Program-made: the position numbers and the translations under genes
The notes under the pieces: generated by a model
Told to the model about the DNA's origin: nothing
What the model saw: the letters and a program-made list of their open reading frames with translations, nothing else
Database searches by the model: none
Assembly (NCBI GenBank): GCA_025266875.1
Contig: JALLLT010000022.1
Coordinates: 124,001 to 188,000, forward strand
Direction of reading: 5' to 3'
Length of the DNA stretch: 64,000 nucleotides
Source: Fennellomyces sp. T-0311
Taxonomy: Eukaryota; Mucoromycota; Mucoromycetes; Mucorales; Lichtheimiaceae
Part shown: positions 1-11,613 of the stretch, one piece after another
How positions within the stretch are numbered: position 1 is the stretch's first letter
Layout of the letters: each line of letters opens with the position of its first letter

Positions 1-54
1 GGCGATGACTGGAAGAAGGGCGATGACTGGAAGAAGGGTGATGACTGGAATGAC
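1..54 (+). repeat. 18-bp tandem repeat, three units
   Basis: Three head-to-tail 18-bp units beginning GGCGATGACTGG or GGTGATGACTGG. The first two are identical and the third diverges at its end. The period is a multiple of three and encodes the hexapeptide repeat of the partial gene; more units may lie to the left of the window. Confidence 0.8.
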
Positions 55-60
55 AAGTAG
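1..60 (+). CDS. 3' end of a protein with GDDWKK hexapeptide repeats (partial)
   Basis: The window opens inside a reading frame that ends with TAG at 58-60. The visible 19 residues are two exact copies of the hexapeptide GDDWKK, one variant copy (GDDWND) and a final Lys. The repeat is short, charged and Trp-containing, typical of low-complexity tails, and gives no function by itself. The gene starts upstream of the window, so length, introns and domains are unknown. It is read as coding because the 18-nt repeat keeps frame and stops cleanly after the last unit. A non-coding minisatellite that happens to be open is possible. Confidence 0.55.
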   Translation, partial: GDDWKKGDDWKKGDDWNDK

Positions 61-165
61 TGGGATGCTTATTAGACGTATTCATTTTCTTTTACTTATA
101 TATGATGATGTTGAAACTTAATTAAATATACAAATAAATTAGCGCATTCTGTAGTATATAGATAA

Positions 166-2089
166 CTAGTAGTACTGGTAATATATCGCATTCTCATTTA
201 CGTAGCCGCCACCGTCGAACCTATACTTTACGTTATCTGTTTGTATGGAAGTAGTAATTTTATTGCTTTCTGCAAGGAAGTCAAGCAATATATAAGATAA
301 ACAAGCATTACTATTAGCACTCTTTGCCAAATGGAGATACAATTGGTTTTTATTTTGCAAAAGACGGAATATGGTACCTGTAACAGAGACTAATAAACAA
401 TTCGGCCGAGCAGGCAGTTCGAGCTTTCTCTTAGCGAATAATATGGCACTATACTCCACAGATATGAAGTGTTTATGTATAAGTACATTCTCACTGGAAT
501 TATTTACTTGGATCATAGTATACTATAATGAAGAGAAAGCAGGTCTACAGGCACGTCTATAAAAGTCCAATATCGAGTTACCAATACCGATTTTAGTCTT
601 TGGAAGTTTTTGATGAGCATATGTTATCAGAGCGCAGGGCTATGTCACTCTACTGAGGCCAAATATATGTAAAGAGCCAAGTTGTCGTTTTGACCAAATG
701 CCGACAAGTTTTCGAAGTTGAATATTGTTCAAATCTTTGGAGGACAATGTAAACTGGCGAAGCACACGCAACTTTCCATGAAAAGCGTCTAATATTTGGT
801 CCGGCAACTCATCCACATTGACGGAGCAGACAGAGTCCATAAGATAGCGGAAACAACTGATGAGCGTGGCAAGTTTGACGGCTGTGAATCCATTACAATA
901 GATAAGCTCGACATTTGTCAAGCCCCGGTTTTGGCGTTTCCAAGGCCATTTGACACTTTGCTCCGAGATCAACTCTTTCAAGTACCAAATCTTCCAAACA
1001 AGGGAATTGGCACAGCAGCTGTTTAATGTCAGCGAGTGGAGATAAGCTAATCAGGAAGCGTCGACTTTGGGCAGCCAACGAACGGAGATGGGATTTGCCT
1101 TGACTATGAATCGTGGTATCATATTGTACACTGGCTCCATTCCGAGATCTGTTTGTATGAGGAAGTCACTCATGACGGGCGTGTATTTCTTCAGTATCGA
1201 CACTGCTCTTTCTTGTTTGGCACAATCTTGGTGGAATGAGAGTGCCTTGTGTCCGCACTTTGCTGGCTGGTATGAAAGTGAATCCTTACCCAGACGAATG
1301 GCGTATAACAACGGGAGGGTAGCGTCAATCCAGCCCAGTATTTGATCTGCATCAAATGGCTCCTGCAAATAAAAATGGCGGACGCCAATGAAGAATGACA
1401 GGATCCGCTTCAGCTGTGGTGTATCCATTTGAGGGAGGGATAAATGCAAGTCGATGACCCGGCTCATCGATTCAGTGGCAGGACTCCCTATTGCAAGTTT
1501 GGCAGCGCTTTGTGTCGTCTTGGAAATCGCGTATAGGCGATTTTACGTGCACCGGAGATGCGTCAAGTTAGGACAGGTAGTAAACAGATCGCAGATAAAG
1601 TCTCCCATATCCACGCTGTTAACAAGGTCAATCACCAATCGTGTCAGCGTATGGCTCATAAGGCCAAACAGTTTTTCGAAGAAGCGGAGAATAATAAACA
1701 TTGGCAACTAAATCAAAGAGTTATCAAAGCAAAAGAAAACACTAGAGGGCAACCGTACTTGTTCGCATATTTGAACAGCCCAGATCAACAAGATACTTGA
1801 GTGTACTGGTGTGCCCATATCGCATAAAAAGATGGCGAATATCTTTGCCGTTGATATCATATCCGGCGAGATCAGGTAGAACATCGCTGTCTGTGATCGT
1901 ACGCCACATATATGGATTTTCCGGTAACGCTGTGCGCCAGCGTTTGCAAACTTGAATACAGTGCACGCACTCAATCAATGTCAATTGGGAGATGGTGAGT
2001 GTCGTGACATCGTACGGTAATTTTGTGAGGAGTTGTTCTCCGTTGAGATCCTTACGATTCTCTTGTTTCGCACCATTTTTCTTTTGCAT
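166..2089 (-). pseudogene. F-box/leucine-rich-repeat protein, decayed by in-frame stops
   Basis: F-box/LRR proteins are substrate adaptors of SCF ubiquitin ligases. The start is ATG at 2089-2087. Exon 1 encodes an F-box with the usual LP..V, VCKRWR and YMWR motifs. Exon 2 (about 1707-1547) reads FFEKLFGLMSHTLTRLVIDL followed by TCPNLTHL, an LRR pattern. From 1467 a single frame runs to 166, but it is cut by TGA at 1051-1053 and TAG at 640-642 and 523-525. Between these stops it still gives LRR-like text (for example LAYLHSLTLNSC, LTNVELIYCNGF, LPKTKIGIGNSILDFYRR). No intron of plausible size removes these stops. I therefore read it as a pseudogene; sequencing error or a shortened protein ending at 1051 are alternatives. 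The exon 1/2 splice point is not certain. Confidence 0.7.
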
Positions 2090-3554
2090 TTTGATCAGAA
2101 CTGGCTGTAAGTTAAAAGTAAAAAAGAAGCATCGACCGTCGTAGCGAAGGGATCAAACGTACATAAAGTAGCTTTGTGTTACAATACGATCCGCCATGTT
2201 GCCCAATGAAGGTCCCAAACTAAAATGGTAAGACTTGGGTACGTCTATCCATCTTACTACCTTACTTCATTTTCTCTTTCATATCGAGCATTCAACCGTT
2301 TGTTTCATACAGAACGCTACCAAGGCTATTCTTAATATGGTCTAATGCGAGTTTGTTTCTGAAATGCTATTTTCAATTATCACCCACCTTGCAGACTGCT
2401 TGGGCAGGCTACTTTGTTGTCGACCGTATGATCATATATATATATATATACGCGCATGAAAAGCTCCCAGTCTCGCTTGGCACAGTATACCAAGGAATAA
2501 ACCATGATGTTTGACATAATTATGCAAAGGGACAAAATGTGAGAATATTGAAGACACCCGCTGAGCACTGAGAGCCTTCATTGGTAAATACTAAAAGCTC
2601 TTTTCCATTGTTGATTGAAACTTGGTAAACGCGCTAACTTTCTTCGATCGTGCTCGTACGTATGTACTAGGAAAACCCGGCCCATGCGATTTCTATTTTT
2701 TATTCTATACACAACAAGATTTGCTTTTCGTTAGGACCAAATTACCAACGACGTTGATTATCTTGCAGACAGCGGCGACACGTTAACACGTTTGCAGCTG
2801 TGCGTCATGTTCGTATATGCCATCTGCCTATTTTTCTTAATATGACTGAATTTGTCATTTGATACCGACCATACAGCGAGATATTACGAACGTTGCACGA
2901 ATGAGAGCAGCTGCCGTATGTACGGTTTTGGGATGGTAGGGCAAAGCATCATTTGTGTCGCCTATGCACTTTATTGCTGTTGCGACGCCTGTAAAAAACA
3001 GTGACGCAACGCGGCACGGGCCGTTTGGCACCGGGCATATGACTGAATGGCAGCATCCCTATTAGTACTTTGGTTTGTAAACGATGGAGTTGGAAAAGCC
3101 AGTGATAAAATGTGCAGTTGATGTGCGTAGTAGTGCAGTGCGAGCAAATTCTACCACTTTGATTGGGTAAGCCGAGCAGATGCACGAAACAATAAACTGT
3201 CATGCAGCCACGCTCGCCGACGCAATTGTTTGGTGCATAGTGCGGCGAGTGACAACGACGGAATGATTACGACACGCATGTAAAGGAGGCCAGAAAAAAA
3301 GGTTCTAAACAAAGGCTATTTACCTCAGTTTGGGTTATCCATCGACAGGAAAGGTTTACCCGCCTACCTTTTTGGGCAGCATAAATATCAGCGTACCGGT
3401 CCGTACGACATACATGACACTTGTATCGGAGCTAGCAATCACAGGTCTCGTGGCACACGAACGCAAAGACAGGATGACGCAGCACGCGAAGACGGATTGC
3501 CAAGATCTTTATAAACATCAATGAAGGTGCGGTTGTCTTTTCGAGCAATAGCCC
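2090..3554. other. Intergenic, no convincing gene
   Basis: About 1.46 kb between the F-box pseudogene and repeat copy A. Only short open frames occur, without recognisable domains. A TA dinucleotide run lies at 2434-2450. The piece next to copy A (3330-3554) does not match the flanks of copies B or C, so it is taken as unique flank. Confidence 0.6.
2434..2450. repeat. (AT)n microsatellite
   Basis: About eight to nine AT dinucleotides in a row. A simple repeat in non-coding DNA with no further role visible. Confidence 0.8.
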
Positions 3555-6500
3555 CCGAAAAAGGGTTTTTTGACAAGCATTACTGTCACCGACAGTAGCA
3601 ATGTCAACTTGCGCGTCTCCTCCCATCAGTTTGACACGCGCCATAAGACACCTAAACCCACATTATTCAAAGAGCAAAAGAATTTCTGATGGTTCATATA
3701 AAAACGCTGGCAGCTCTTTTCGCTTGCATATAAAGCTATTGCCATTTGCTCGCTTTATCAACAGTTTTCGTGGCTTCACGTGGCAAAAGACGGGTATTAA
3801 ATTTCTGTACACCTGCTTGTAAACCATAGGGTGACAGTTTCATTACCAAATATCGAGCTCCAAAGAAAGCTGTGGCAATCTACTGACTACACAAAATGTG
3901 AACGGCGGAAAGCGTCAGGATATCCAAGGCATAAAAGACAAGCATCCGAGAAGGAGACCAAGGTCAAACTGCTGCAATTTACGCGCTTGTATATTTATGC
4001 ATATACCATTGTTGCAGATTCATACCAAAGATAACAGACCAAAAGCATATCTGCGTAGAGCTTACGGACCTTCATCACCTTGCTGTCGATTCCAAGTTCC
4101 ACCAACAAACCCTATATAGTACTTTTATGCCCGAGTGACGCGTACCAGAAAAGTGCAGTCTTGTGCGATGTAGTATTTGCTTGCCATGCGCTTGGACATA
4201 AGAGCATCCAATGAGATTGCGCAGGATCAGTTTGCTGAACGCGTGAAGCTGCTTTGGTAATGACAATAACCCTAATACCGTTCAGCCACGAACGTTCATC
4301 GTCATCCGGTAGATCATGTTCCTCTCTGTTCGAGCGCTGCTATCGAAAAAAGGTGGATACCCAGGTCATAACCCACGCGCAGCTTGTGCCAGTCCGCCAG
4401 TAGTACGCCGATCTATGTAACCCAAACATAATACAGTGTCAGCAAATCATTCCGTAGAAAGCTCAAATTAACAACAAGAGGTCTTTGAGCATGCAGATTC
4501 CTCCACGGAGGCATCCAAGCGCCATTCAAAGTATCACTCATGCTTTGCTACATTGGTTAGTATGGCAACGGCGCCGAGGCAAAGTGAAACTGGGCATCTT
4601 GCTGGAGCCTGATTGATCTGTCGTCTGGTCCAGAACTTTTCTCTTTGAGGGGTGGGGATTGGGAGTGACCCGCGCTCCGTGCTATGTATAACCTGCTCTA
4701 ACGTCAATCTTGGCACAGGATACGCCGGTGTTTGCTGTTCCAACGAACAATCATGCATGTCTCCATCGAATCACCACCCACTCGCCTCGGTCTATGTCAG
4801 CCAAAACGAACAAAGGTTCATGTCAGATGGTTTGGCAAGAGTAGCTGACATTTTGTTACCGGGCGCGATCAAACATGGAGAACGCCAGAGAAAGTCGCTT
4901 TAACCAGGCCTTCCAGTGTGTTCATTACGAGCGAGCTTCACATAGTAAACGAGGTCTCACTCGAAAAGCATCGTAAACCGAACGCCACGATTGGATCAAA
5001 CGTATTTCCTGGATTCGCTTGTCATGACCGCAAGCGAAAGAAACAGTCGACACACAAAAAAGGAAAAAGCGACGTGATTGGGCACCAATGCAAGCGGCAA
5101 GTGGCAAAACAACGCGTCGATCAAGTAGTAAGCGCGTAGAGCACATGAGAAAAAAAGCAATGACTTTATTGAATCGAGACCCTGACTGACAGTCACCAAC
5201 AGGAACGGGTCACTTGAACAGCAAGCCAATTAAAAGGCCTTCAGAAGACCATTAAGTGTTTTTTCGTTCTCTTGTTTGATTGGATACGTGGGCCACCAGT
5301 CCCATATTCCCCCGAAGCAGCTTCTTCCACAAGGAAGGCTACAGTCCCCAGAAGAGCAGCAAGTCTCCAAGGAGGTTGATCAAGTCTCCAAAGAAGACAA
5401 GCCGTCCAAAGGAAGACCAGCAGTCACCAAAGCAGCTTCGGTATTTTTGGATTTGAACAGTAATGAAGCACAACCAAACAAAGAGCAAGGGGAAGTTTAT
5501 CCCTTCATCTGTCTGTGCCATCTCGCTACTGCAAACCCTGGTGGTTTCCCGCGAGCATAACTTTCTCTTGGGATTATTGTGAAAAGAAAGAAAAAAGCTG
5601 CCGGTTCTGACCTCCTTTTATACCTTTTTGAAAGCGAGCAGTCCCCCTTTCTTTCACATGTAGCACAGTCACCCAGATTATGACGTTTTACAGCCGCAGC
5701 AACAGGCCATGACCTCACAGCAAACGGTGTGTAAGAGGAATAAAAGCATTGTATGGCTTGAGAGGTAGCTTTTTTTTTTTGCTGGTCTTCGTTGCTGATC
5801 CACGCTACTGCCATACCGACAAGTCCGCTTGACGACGCACAGTGCACAGACCTCCCTTTGTCCACGCCGGCTGAACCGATTATCCCTGCATTAACTGCGA
5901 TTTGTGGGTTTGGTCCCATTTCAAGCAGCGCGACGACGAATAACGCAAAACGTACCGATCAGTTCTCAAAATGGACGTCTTTACTATCGAAAAACCGCCT
6001 TTTCTGTATCGAATGAGCCGAAAAGCAAGCACATCGATTTTTTCATAGATATAGCCTTTTTTCTGGGCAGTGGGCCATTGCTGCTGTGCATGGCGGCGAA
6101 CGAATTTAATTCCAAAAGATGGCCTGCACTTCTTCTACGACACCGTTTTCCAACAAACAACTTTGATCTCGATCGCCGTACATTCATTACGACAACAATG
6201 TTCGCCATCGAGAGATTTTTGGTCAGAGATTGCCTACGTTATAGTCATATCTTTTTTATTCGTGCTGAGGAGCTGCTGCGTGTTCCTCGGTTCTTTTTTT
6301 TGTCAGTTTTGCTCGACCATTGAATCCTTTGCTTGCAATTCTTGCTAGCAGTGGACCCTCACGATAAATTACATAAGCGACCCCGTCAAACCCTTCAGTC
6401 AGGCAGTGTTGCTATCGTAACAGAACCTGTCAGAATGTCGGTAGGCAACGTAAGCGGATCTGTAACCTGCTGGGCGGTTGATTTTGGTTCCTCCCATTCC

Positions 6501-6850
6501 CTCCCACTCTTCACATAGTGCGCTTTCATGGCTTGGAGCAACTAGAGCAATTTCACCTCTTTTGGCTTACACAGAGCGAGTGTCGCACAAAAGTGAAACG
6601 CTCACTGTCTTCTTGCCTTGCCGTGTGTATGCTGAGAATAATTCGGCTCCCAGTAAAATAGTACCACAGCCGCCTTCCAACTGTTCTCTTCGTCTCAATG
6701 TCACAGCATTGAACGCCGTTTGCCCATTACTCTACCATTCAAGGCGGATCAGTCATCTGGGCTTGTGATCACCAAGGAACGATCCGACTTAAGTGAATCC
6801 AATAGCCGTCGTCAACGGCATAACCCGACGCTTATACCCGATTCTGTGAT
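3555..6850 (+). repeat. Copy A of an unrecognised ~3.4 kb dispersed element
   Basis: This stretch recurs almost base for base, reverse-complemented, at 9065-11400 (copy B) and 25370-28560 (copy C). Paired A and B coordinates sum to 14955 across 3831-5890, so there is no indel over more than 2 kb; a single-base indel appears near 3640. On its left, copy A loses similarity at 3555, whereas B and C match each other for about 210 bp more, so A is truncated there. On its right, similarity to C fades near 6850. No transposase, reverse transcriptase, terminal inverted repeats or long terminal repeats were recognised. It may be a non-autonomous transposon, a decayed element or a segmental duplication. 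Confidence 0.75.
5904..6323 (+). CDS. Conserved open frame inside repeat copy A, function unknown
   Basis: A 139-codon frame opening with GTG, so the true start or a splice acceptor must lie elsewhere. It begins VGLVPFQAARRRITQN and contains LYYRKTAFS, IDFFIDIAFFLGS and TMFAIERFLVRD. The same frame is open in copy C (25889-26311, minus) and in the diverged relic D (28864-29274, minus), where the protein stays about 70-80% identical by eye over the first part and the length change is a whole number of codons. This points to a coding exon of the element. No family was recognised. A second overlapping frame is also fairly conserved, so the coding call is tentative. Confidence 0.35.
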   Translation: MGLVPFQAARRRITQNVPISSQNGRLYYRKTAFSVSNEPKSKHIDFFIDIAFFLGSGPLLLCMAANEFNSKRWPALLLRHRFPTNNFDLDRRTFITTTMFAIERFLVRDCLRYSHIFFIRAEELLRVPRFFFLSVLLDH

Positions 6851-9064
6851 GGTCTTAATAACATTACGCTGTTCCGGTCGACGACAGGTCTGACACCTTC
6901 CACACTGATAAATCGACGCAAGTATGGGGAATATTCGGTTTATCATGGACATCTTTACGATGCCTATCAAGCTTCCTTCGTATTAGTCGCCACCCTTAAA
7001 TGTCGAAAAGCCAGTGCAAGCAGACGGTATTCTCACTTTCAATCGCTCTGAACCATCGGCAACGCTTCGATGGGCCAGCACTAAGAGGTGTACACCTCTT
7101 CATTTCACCATCTACTTCCTCAATTCCATTTTTTCCCGCCATGTCCACGCTTTGTTTCTTTGCATTGTACGAGCCGTGGTAACTTGTTTTAAAAGTCTCA
7201 TATACTGGCAGAACATTATGCTTTGAATAGCGATGCCGATTAGAAAACTATTTATTGTTGCGGGGGAGACCCACACTTGAAGCAACGTCCGGTGAAGAAG
7301 CTGTTCGCATCTGTATTTGGCAAAATCAAACAGTCCATCCTTGCCTATCCAGAGCGAAGCTTTACTTTTGCTTCACAATGATACAACGCGGATTATTGAG
7401 GAATGTCGCGCGATAAAAAGCATAGTCGTCCAAAAAAAGCACTGTTGTGGAATTCAAACGAGGAGTGATGGTAACGGCATGTCCCATTGAGGTTGGGTGC
7501 CAAAGTGAAATGCTTTCTCCTTTGGATTCTATGCCACTTTATATACCCTATTCCCTTTGTGGCTTTTTTTATTCATGAACGTATATACGGTATTCCTTCA
7601 ATACCGGAACACAGTGCAACCGGCAACACTTCTTTCTCTCAAGTTGACTTACATTTTGAAACCGAGTGTCTTTAGCATCACCATCCACACTAGTCAGGTA
7701 GGTTAAGGATGTACGGCCCGCGATGGTTATCTACCAAGACACAGAGCTTATATAGTAACCAGGTTTTACACATAATTCATGGGGCCTTGTATTATAAAGT
7801 TATATTTTCATTATTCAAAATAGAAAACGGGTGTTCACACTATTTTTTTTTTGGCTGAAACGCCATACTACAGGTCTTCACCACTTTGAAGCGCAGTTGT
7901 CAATAGATAAATTGCTTTACACTTGCCACAAGCAAAGCAACGCTTGAAGATTAACACTATGATAATAATACTGATGAAGATTAACGGTTTCTACGCACAT
8001 AATTTATAAAATCAAGTCACTCGCCTACTTGAGCCAGGAAGCATCCATAGCATCACAAGACTTGATCACGAAATGGCCCCTGTACATATCGGCAGTAGTC
8101 ATCAAAAAGGCACCGTAGACTATCGTCGTCAAAGCAATCTGACGCAAGATTTTGTGAGAATTTGTATGCCGCCATACCGTATACCGCTTGCAATTGATAT
8201 TGGCGTGGTACAAAGAATACTTCAATGCAAATTCATCCTCTTCGATGGACTGGAAGAGCGATAAGGCAAATTCGGCGCGTCCCCACAATATATGCTCGTC
8301 CGTAGTGGTTGAGAATTGCTTCGACTGCTTCATCTGCGGAGATTGCATGGATCAGATTAGCCCGTTCAACCCTATAGCAAAGACTTTGAGAGTTTGCTAC
8401 TGCCTGTGTCATGATACAGCCTTATATTTTGATGAAACCATATGTCGTCCAACCAGGGATGATCCGATACAACAGAAGCACTGCAACGCCTTCGCCATCT
8501 ATCCGCTTCAACCAAGATTGTTCAGGACATCCTTTTGGAGCAGTATCAGTCACGCCTATGCTCCGATCAGCTTAGTTTACAGTATGAGACCCTCTGTACT
8601 AGTAAAATCCTTGTCCGGTCGTTATGACATGCCAACCGGAATGGTACTCTGACTGTCATCCGGTGCAGCTACATGGTCAAGTTGAACGACGAACGTCAGG
8701 CATATGTTGGATTCCCATGGTCGAATGTCGATCGTGTGTCAGTTAGATCGAGATTGCGACATGGTAGGAACGAAAGAGTGTGGTCATGAATTGCCATCAC
8801 TTGAGCGACAAAGAATGGCGGGAATGTCGACGTGGTATAGCGGAGAGAAAAGCGGCTCGTATCAAGCTGAAATAGTCTATCCGCCCTATTGCCAAACTGT
8901 CAGGGATCCAGAGTTGGTACACTTGAAGGCGAGAGAAAGTAGCATTCTGGAAAGCTGCACACATTGTTGGTGGACAGTGATGCTATTCTAAGCTCACCGC
9001 ATACCACATGGCTTGCCCGATATGTATTTGCGAAACAGTTTTTGGTGGACTGATTGGAGTGTGT
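6851..9064. other. Spacer between repeat copies A and B, no gene recognised
   Basis: About 2.2 kb of non-repeat sequence. Open frames of up to 154 codons exist on both strands around 8025-8991, for example a minus-strand frame 8348-8025 and a plus-strand frame 8188-8652. They overlap each other, show no domain I know and do not join across convincing introns. They could be remnants of a decayed gene. Confidence 0.5.
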
Positions 9065-9332
9065 GCAGGGATAATCGGTTCAGCCGGCGTGGACAAAGGG
9101 AGGTCTGTGCACTGTGCGTCGTCAAGCGGACTTGTCGGTATGGCAGTAGCGTGGATCAGCAACGAAGACCAGCAAAAAAAAAAAAGCTACCTCTCAAGCC
9201 ATACAATGCTTTTATTCCTCTTACACACCGTTTGCTGTGAGGTCATGGCCTGTTGCTGCGGCTGTAAAACGTCATAATCTGGGTGACTGTGCTACATGTG
9301 AAAGAAAGGGGGACTGCTCGCTTTCAAAAAGG

Positions 9333-9339
9333 TATAAAA
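9333..9339 (+). promoter_or_regulatory. TATA box within repeat copy B
   Basis: TATAAAA in the context GGTATAAAAGG, about 100 bp ahead of the ATG at 9434. The same box occurs in copy C near 26591 and, reversed, in copy A. Together with AATAAA at 9785-9790 it outlines a possible short transcription unit of about 450 nt. Confidence 0.4.
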
Positions 9340-9433
9340 GGAGGTCAGAACCGGCAGCTTTTTTCTTTCTTTTCACAATAATCCCAAGAGAAAGTTATGC
9401 TCGCGGGAAACCACCAGGGTTTGCAGTAGCGAG

Positions 9434-9616
9434 ATGGCACAGACAGATGAAGGGATAAACTTCCCCTTGCTCTTTGTTTGGTTGTGCTTCATTACTGTTC
9501 AAATCCAAAAATACCGAAGCTGCTTTGGTGACTGCTGGTCTTCCTTTGGACGGCTTGTCTTCTTTGGAGACTTGATCAACCTCCTTGGAGACTTGCTGCT
9601 CTTCTGGGGACTGTAG
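9434..9616 (+). CDS. Small hydrophobic ORF of the repeat element (60 aa)
   Basis: A 60-residue ATG-initiated frame rich in Phe, Leu and Trp, with internal repetition (GDL.NLLGDLLLFWG). It is flanked by TATAAAA at 9333 and AATAAA at 9785. The identical frame lies on the minus strand of copy A (5521-5339). In copy C a 61-bp deletion changes the second half, giving a different 73-residue product (26693-26914). The opposite strand is also open (9679-9395), encoding a Lys/Ser/Glu-rich repeat, so which strand codes, if either, is unclear. Confidence 0.25.
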   Translation: MAQTDEGINFPLLFVWLCFITVQIQKYRSCFGDCWSSFGRLVFFGDLINLLGDLLLFWGL

Positions 9617-11613
9617 CCTTCCTTGTGGAAGAAGCTGCTTCGGGGGAATATGGGACTGGTGGCCCACGTATCCAATCAAACAAGAGAACGAAAAAACACT
9701 TAATGGTCTTCTGAAGGCCTTTTAATTGGCTTGCTGTTCAAGTGACCCGTTCCTGTTGGTGACTGTCAGTCAGGGTCTCGATTCAATAAAGTCATTGCTT
9801 TTTTTCTCATGTGCTCTACGCGCTTACTACTTGATCGACGCGTTGTTTTGCCACTTGCCGCTTGCATTGGTGCCCAATCACGTCGCTTTTTCCTTTTTTG
9901 TGTGTCGACTGTTTCTTTCGCTTGCGGTCATGACAAGCGAATCCAGGAAATACGTTTGATCCAATCGTGGCGTTCGGTTTACGATGCTTTTCGAGTGAGA
10001 CCTCGTTTACTATGTGAAGCTCGCTCGTAATGAACACACTGGAAGGCCTGGTTAAAGCGACTTTCTCTGGCGTTCTCCATGTTTGATCGCGCCCGGTAAC
10101 AAAATGTCAGCTACTCTTGCCAAACCATCTGACATGAACCTTTGTTCGTTTTGGCTGACATAGACCGAGGCGAGTGGGTGGTGATTCGATGGAGACATGC
10201 ATGATTGTTCGTTGGAACAGCAAACACCGGCGTATCCTGTGCCAAGATTGACGTTAGAGCAGGTTATACATAGCACGGAGCGCGGGTCACTCCCAATCCC
10301 CACCCCTCAAAGAGAAAAGTTCTGGACCAGACGACAGATCAATCAGGCTCCAGCAAGATGCCCAGTTTCACTTTGCCTCGGCGCCGTTGCCATACTAACC
10401 AATGTAGCAAAGCATGAGTGATACTTTGAATGGCGCTTGGATGCCTCCGTGGAGGAATCTGCATGCTCAAAGACCTCTTGTTGTTAATTTGAGCTTTCTA
10501 CGGAATGATTTGCTGACACTGTATTATGTTTGGGTTACATAGATCGGCGTACTACTGGCGGACTGGCACAAGCTGCGCGTGGGTTATGACCTGGGTATCC
10601 ACCTTTTTTCGATAGCAGCGCTCGAACAGAGAGGAACATGATCTACCGGATGACGATGAACGTTCGTGGCTGAACGGTATTAGGGTTATTGTCATTACCA
10701 AAGCAGCTTCACGCGTTCAGCAAACTGATCCTGCGCAATCTCATTGGATGCTCTTATGTCCAAGCGCATGGCAAGCAAATACTACATCGCACAAGACTGC
10801 ACTTTTCTGGTACGCGTCACTCGGGCATAAAAGTACTATATAGGGTTTGTTGGTGGAACTTGGAATCGACAGCAAGGTGATGAAGGTCCGTAAGCTCTAC
10901 GCAGATATGCTTTTGGTCTGTTATCTTTGGTATGAATCTGCAACAATGGTATATGCATAAATATACAAGCGCGTAAATTGCAGCAGTTTGACCTTGGTCT
11001 CCTTCTCGGATGCTTGTCTTTTATGCCTTGGATATCCTGACGCTTTCCGCCGTTCACATTTTGTGTAGTCAGTAGATTGCCACAGCTTTCTTTGGAGCTC
11101 GATATTTGGTAATGAAACTGTCACCCTATGGTTTACAAGCAGGTGTACAGAAATTTAATACCCGTCTTTTGCCACGTGAAGCCACGAAAACTGTTGATAA
11201 AGTGAGCAAATGGCAATAGCTTTATATGCAAGCGAAAAGAGCTGCCAGCGTTTTTATATAAACCATCAGAAATTCTTTTTCTCTTTGAATAATGTGGGTT
11301 TAGGTGTCTTATGGCGCGTGAAAAAACTGATGAGAGGAGACGCGCAAGTTGACATTGCTACTGTCGGTGACAGTAATGCTTGTCAAAAACCCTTTTTTGG
11401 GTCGTGATTCCGATTTCAGAATTCCTATTTCAAGGTAAGCATTGCTTAGCAGCAAACATTATCATTGTACACGCAGTACTGCATATAATGTTTCCGTCAT
11501 TGATGCACCGGTACAAGTCCTATGAATCTTGCGGCTTTGGAGTGTAAGTATGCATCATGTGCGTGGTATACGGAGAAAAATGTCCTGTGGTTTCTGTCTT
11601 TTTGCTGCAGTAG

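Larger units (their letters stand above)
3555..11400. repeat. Giant inverted repeat formed by copies A and B
   Basis: The arms are 3555-5890 and 9065-11400, about 2.34 kb each and nearly identical, with a spacer of about 3.17 kb (5891-9064). The spacer contains the part of copy A that B lacks, plus unique DNA. Such a structure can form a cruciform, recombine to invert the spacer, or give long double-stranded RNA if transcribed through. The arms and their colinearity are seen directly; the consequences are inference. Confidence 0.8.
9065..11613 (-). repeat. Copy B of the ~3.4 kb dispersed element, truncated
   Basis: Reverse orientation relative to copy A. The left junction is sharp at about 9065: copies A and C share sequence beyond this point but B switches to unrelated DNA. 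To the right, B matches C until the shared TTTTGCTGCAGTA ends near 11613. B therefore lacks roughly the 960 bp that correspond to 5891-6850 of A. B and A are closer to each other than either is to C: C lacks 61 bp and 43 bp that both retain. Confidence 0.75.

Noticed and set aside
1051..1053. Explaining the F-box in-frame TGA by a tiny intron
   Set aside because: The only GT...AG pair around it would give a 19-nt intron, shorter than any other in the window (about 40 nt minimum).
8188..8652. 154-codon plus-strand frame in the spacer
   Set aside because: No known motif, overlapped by equally open minus-strand frames, and no promoter or splice support.
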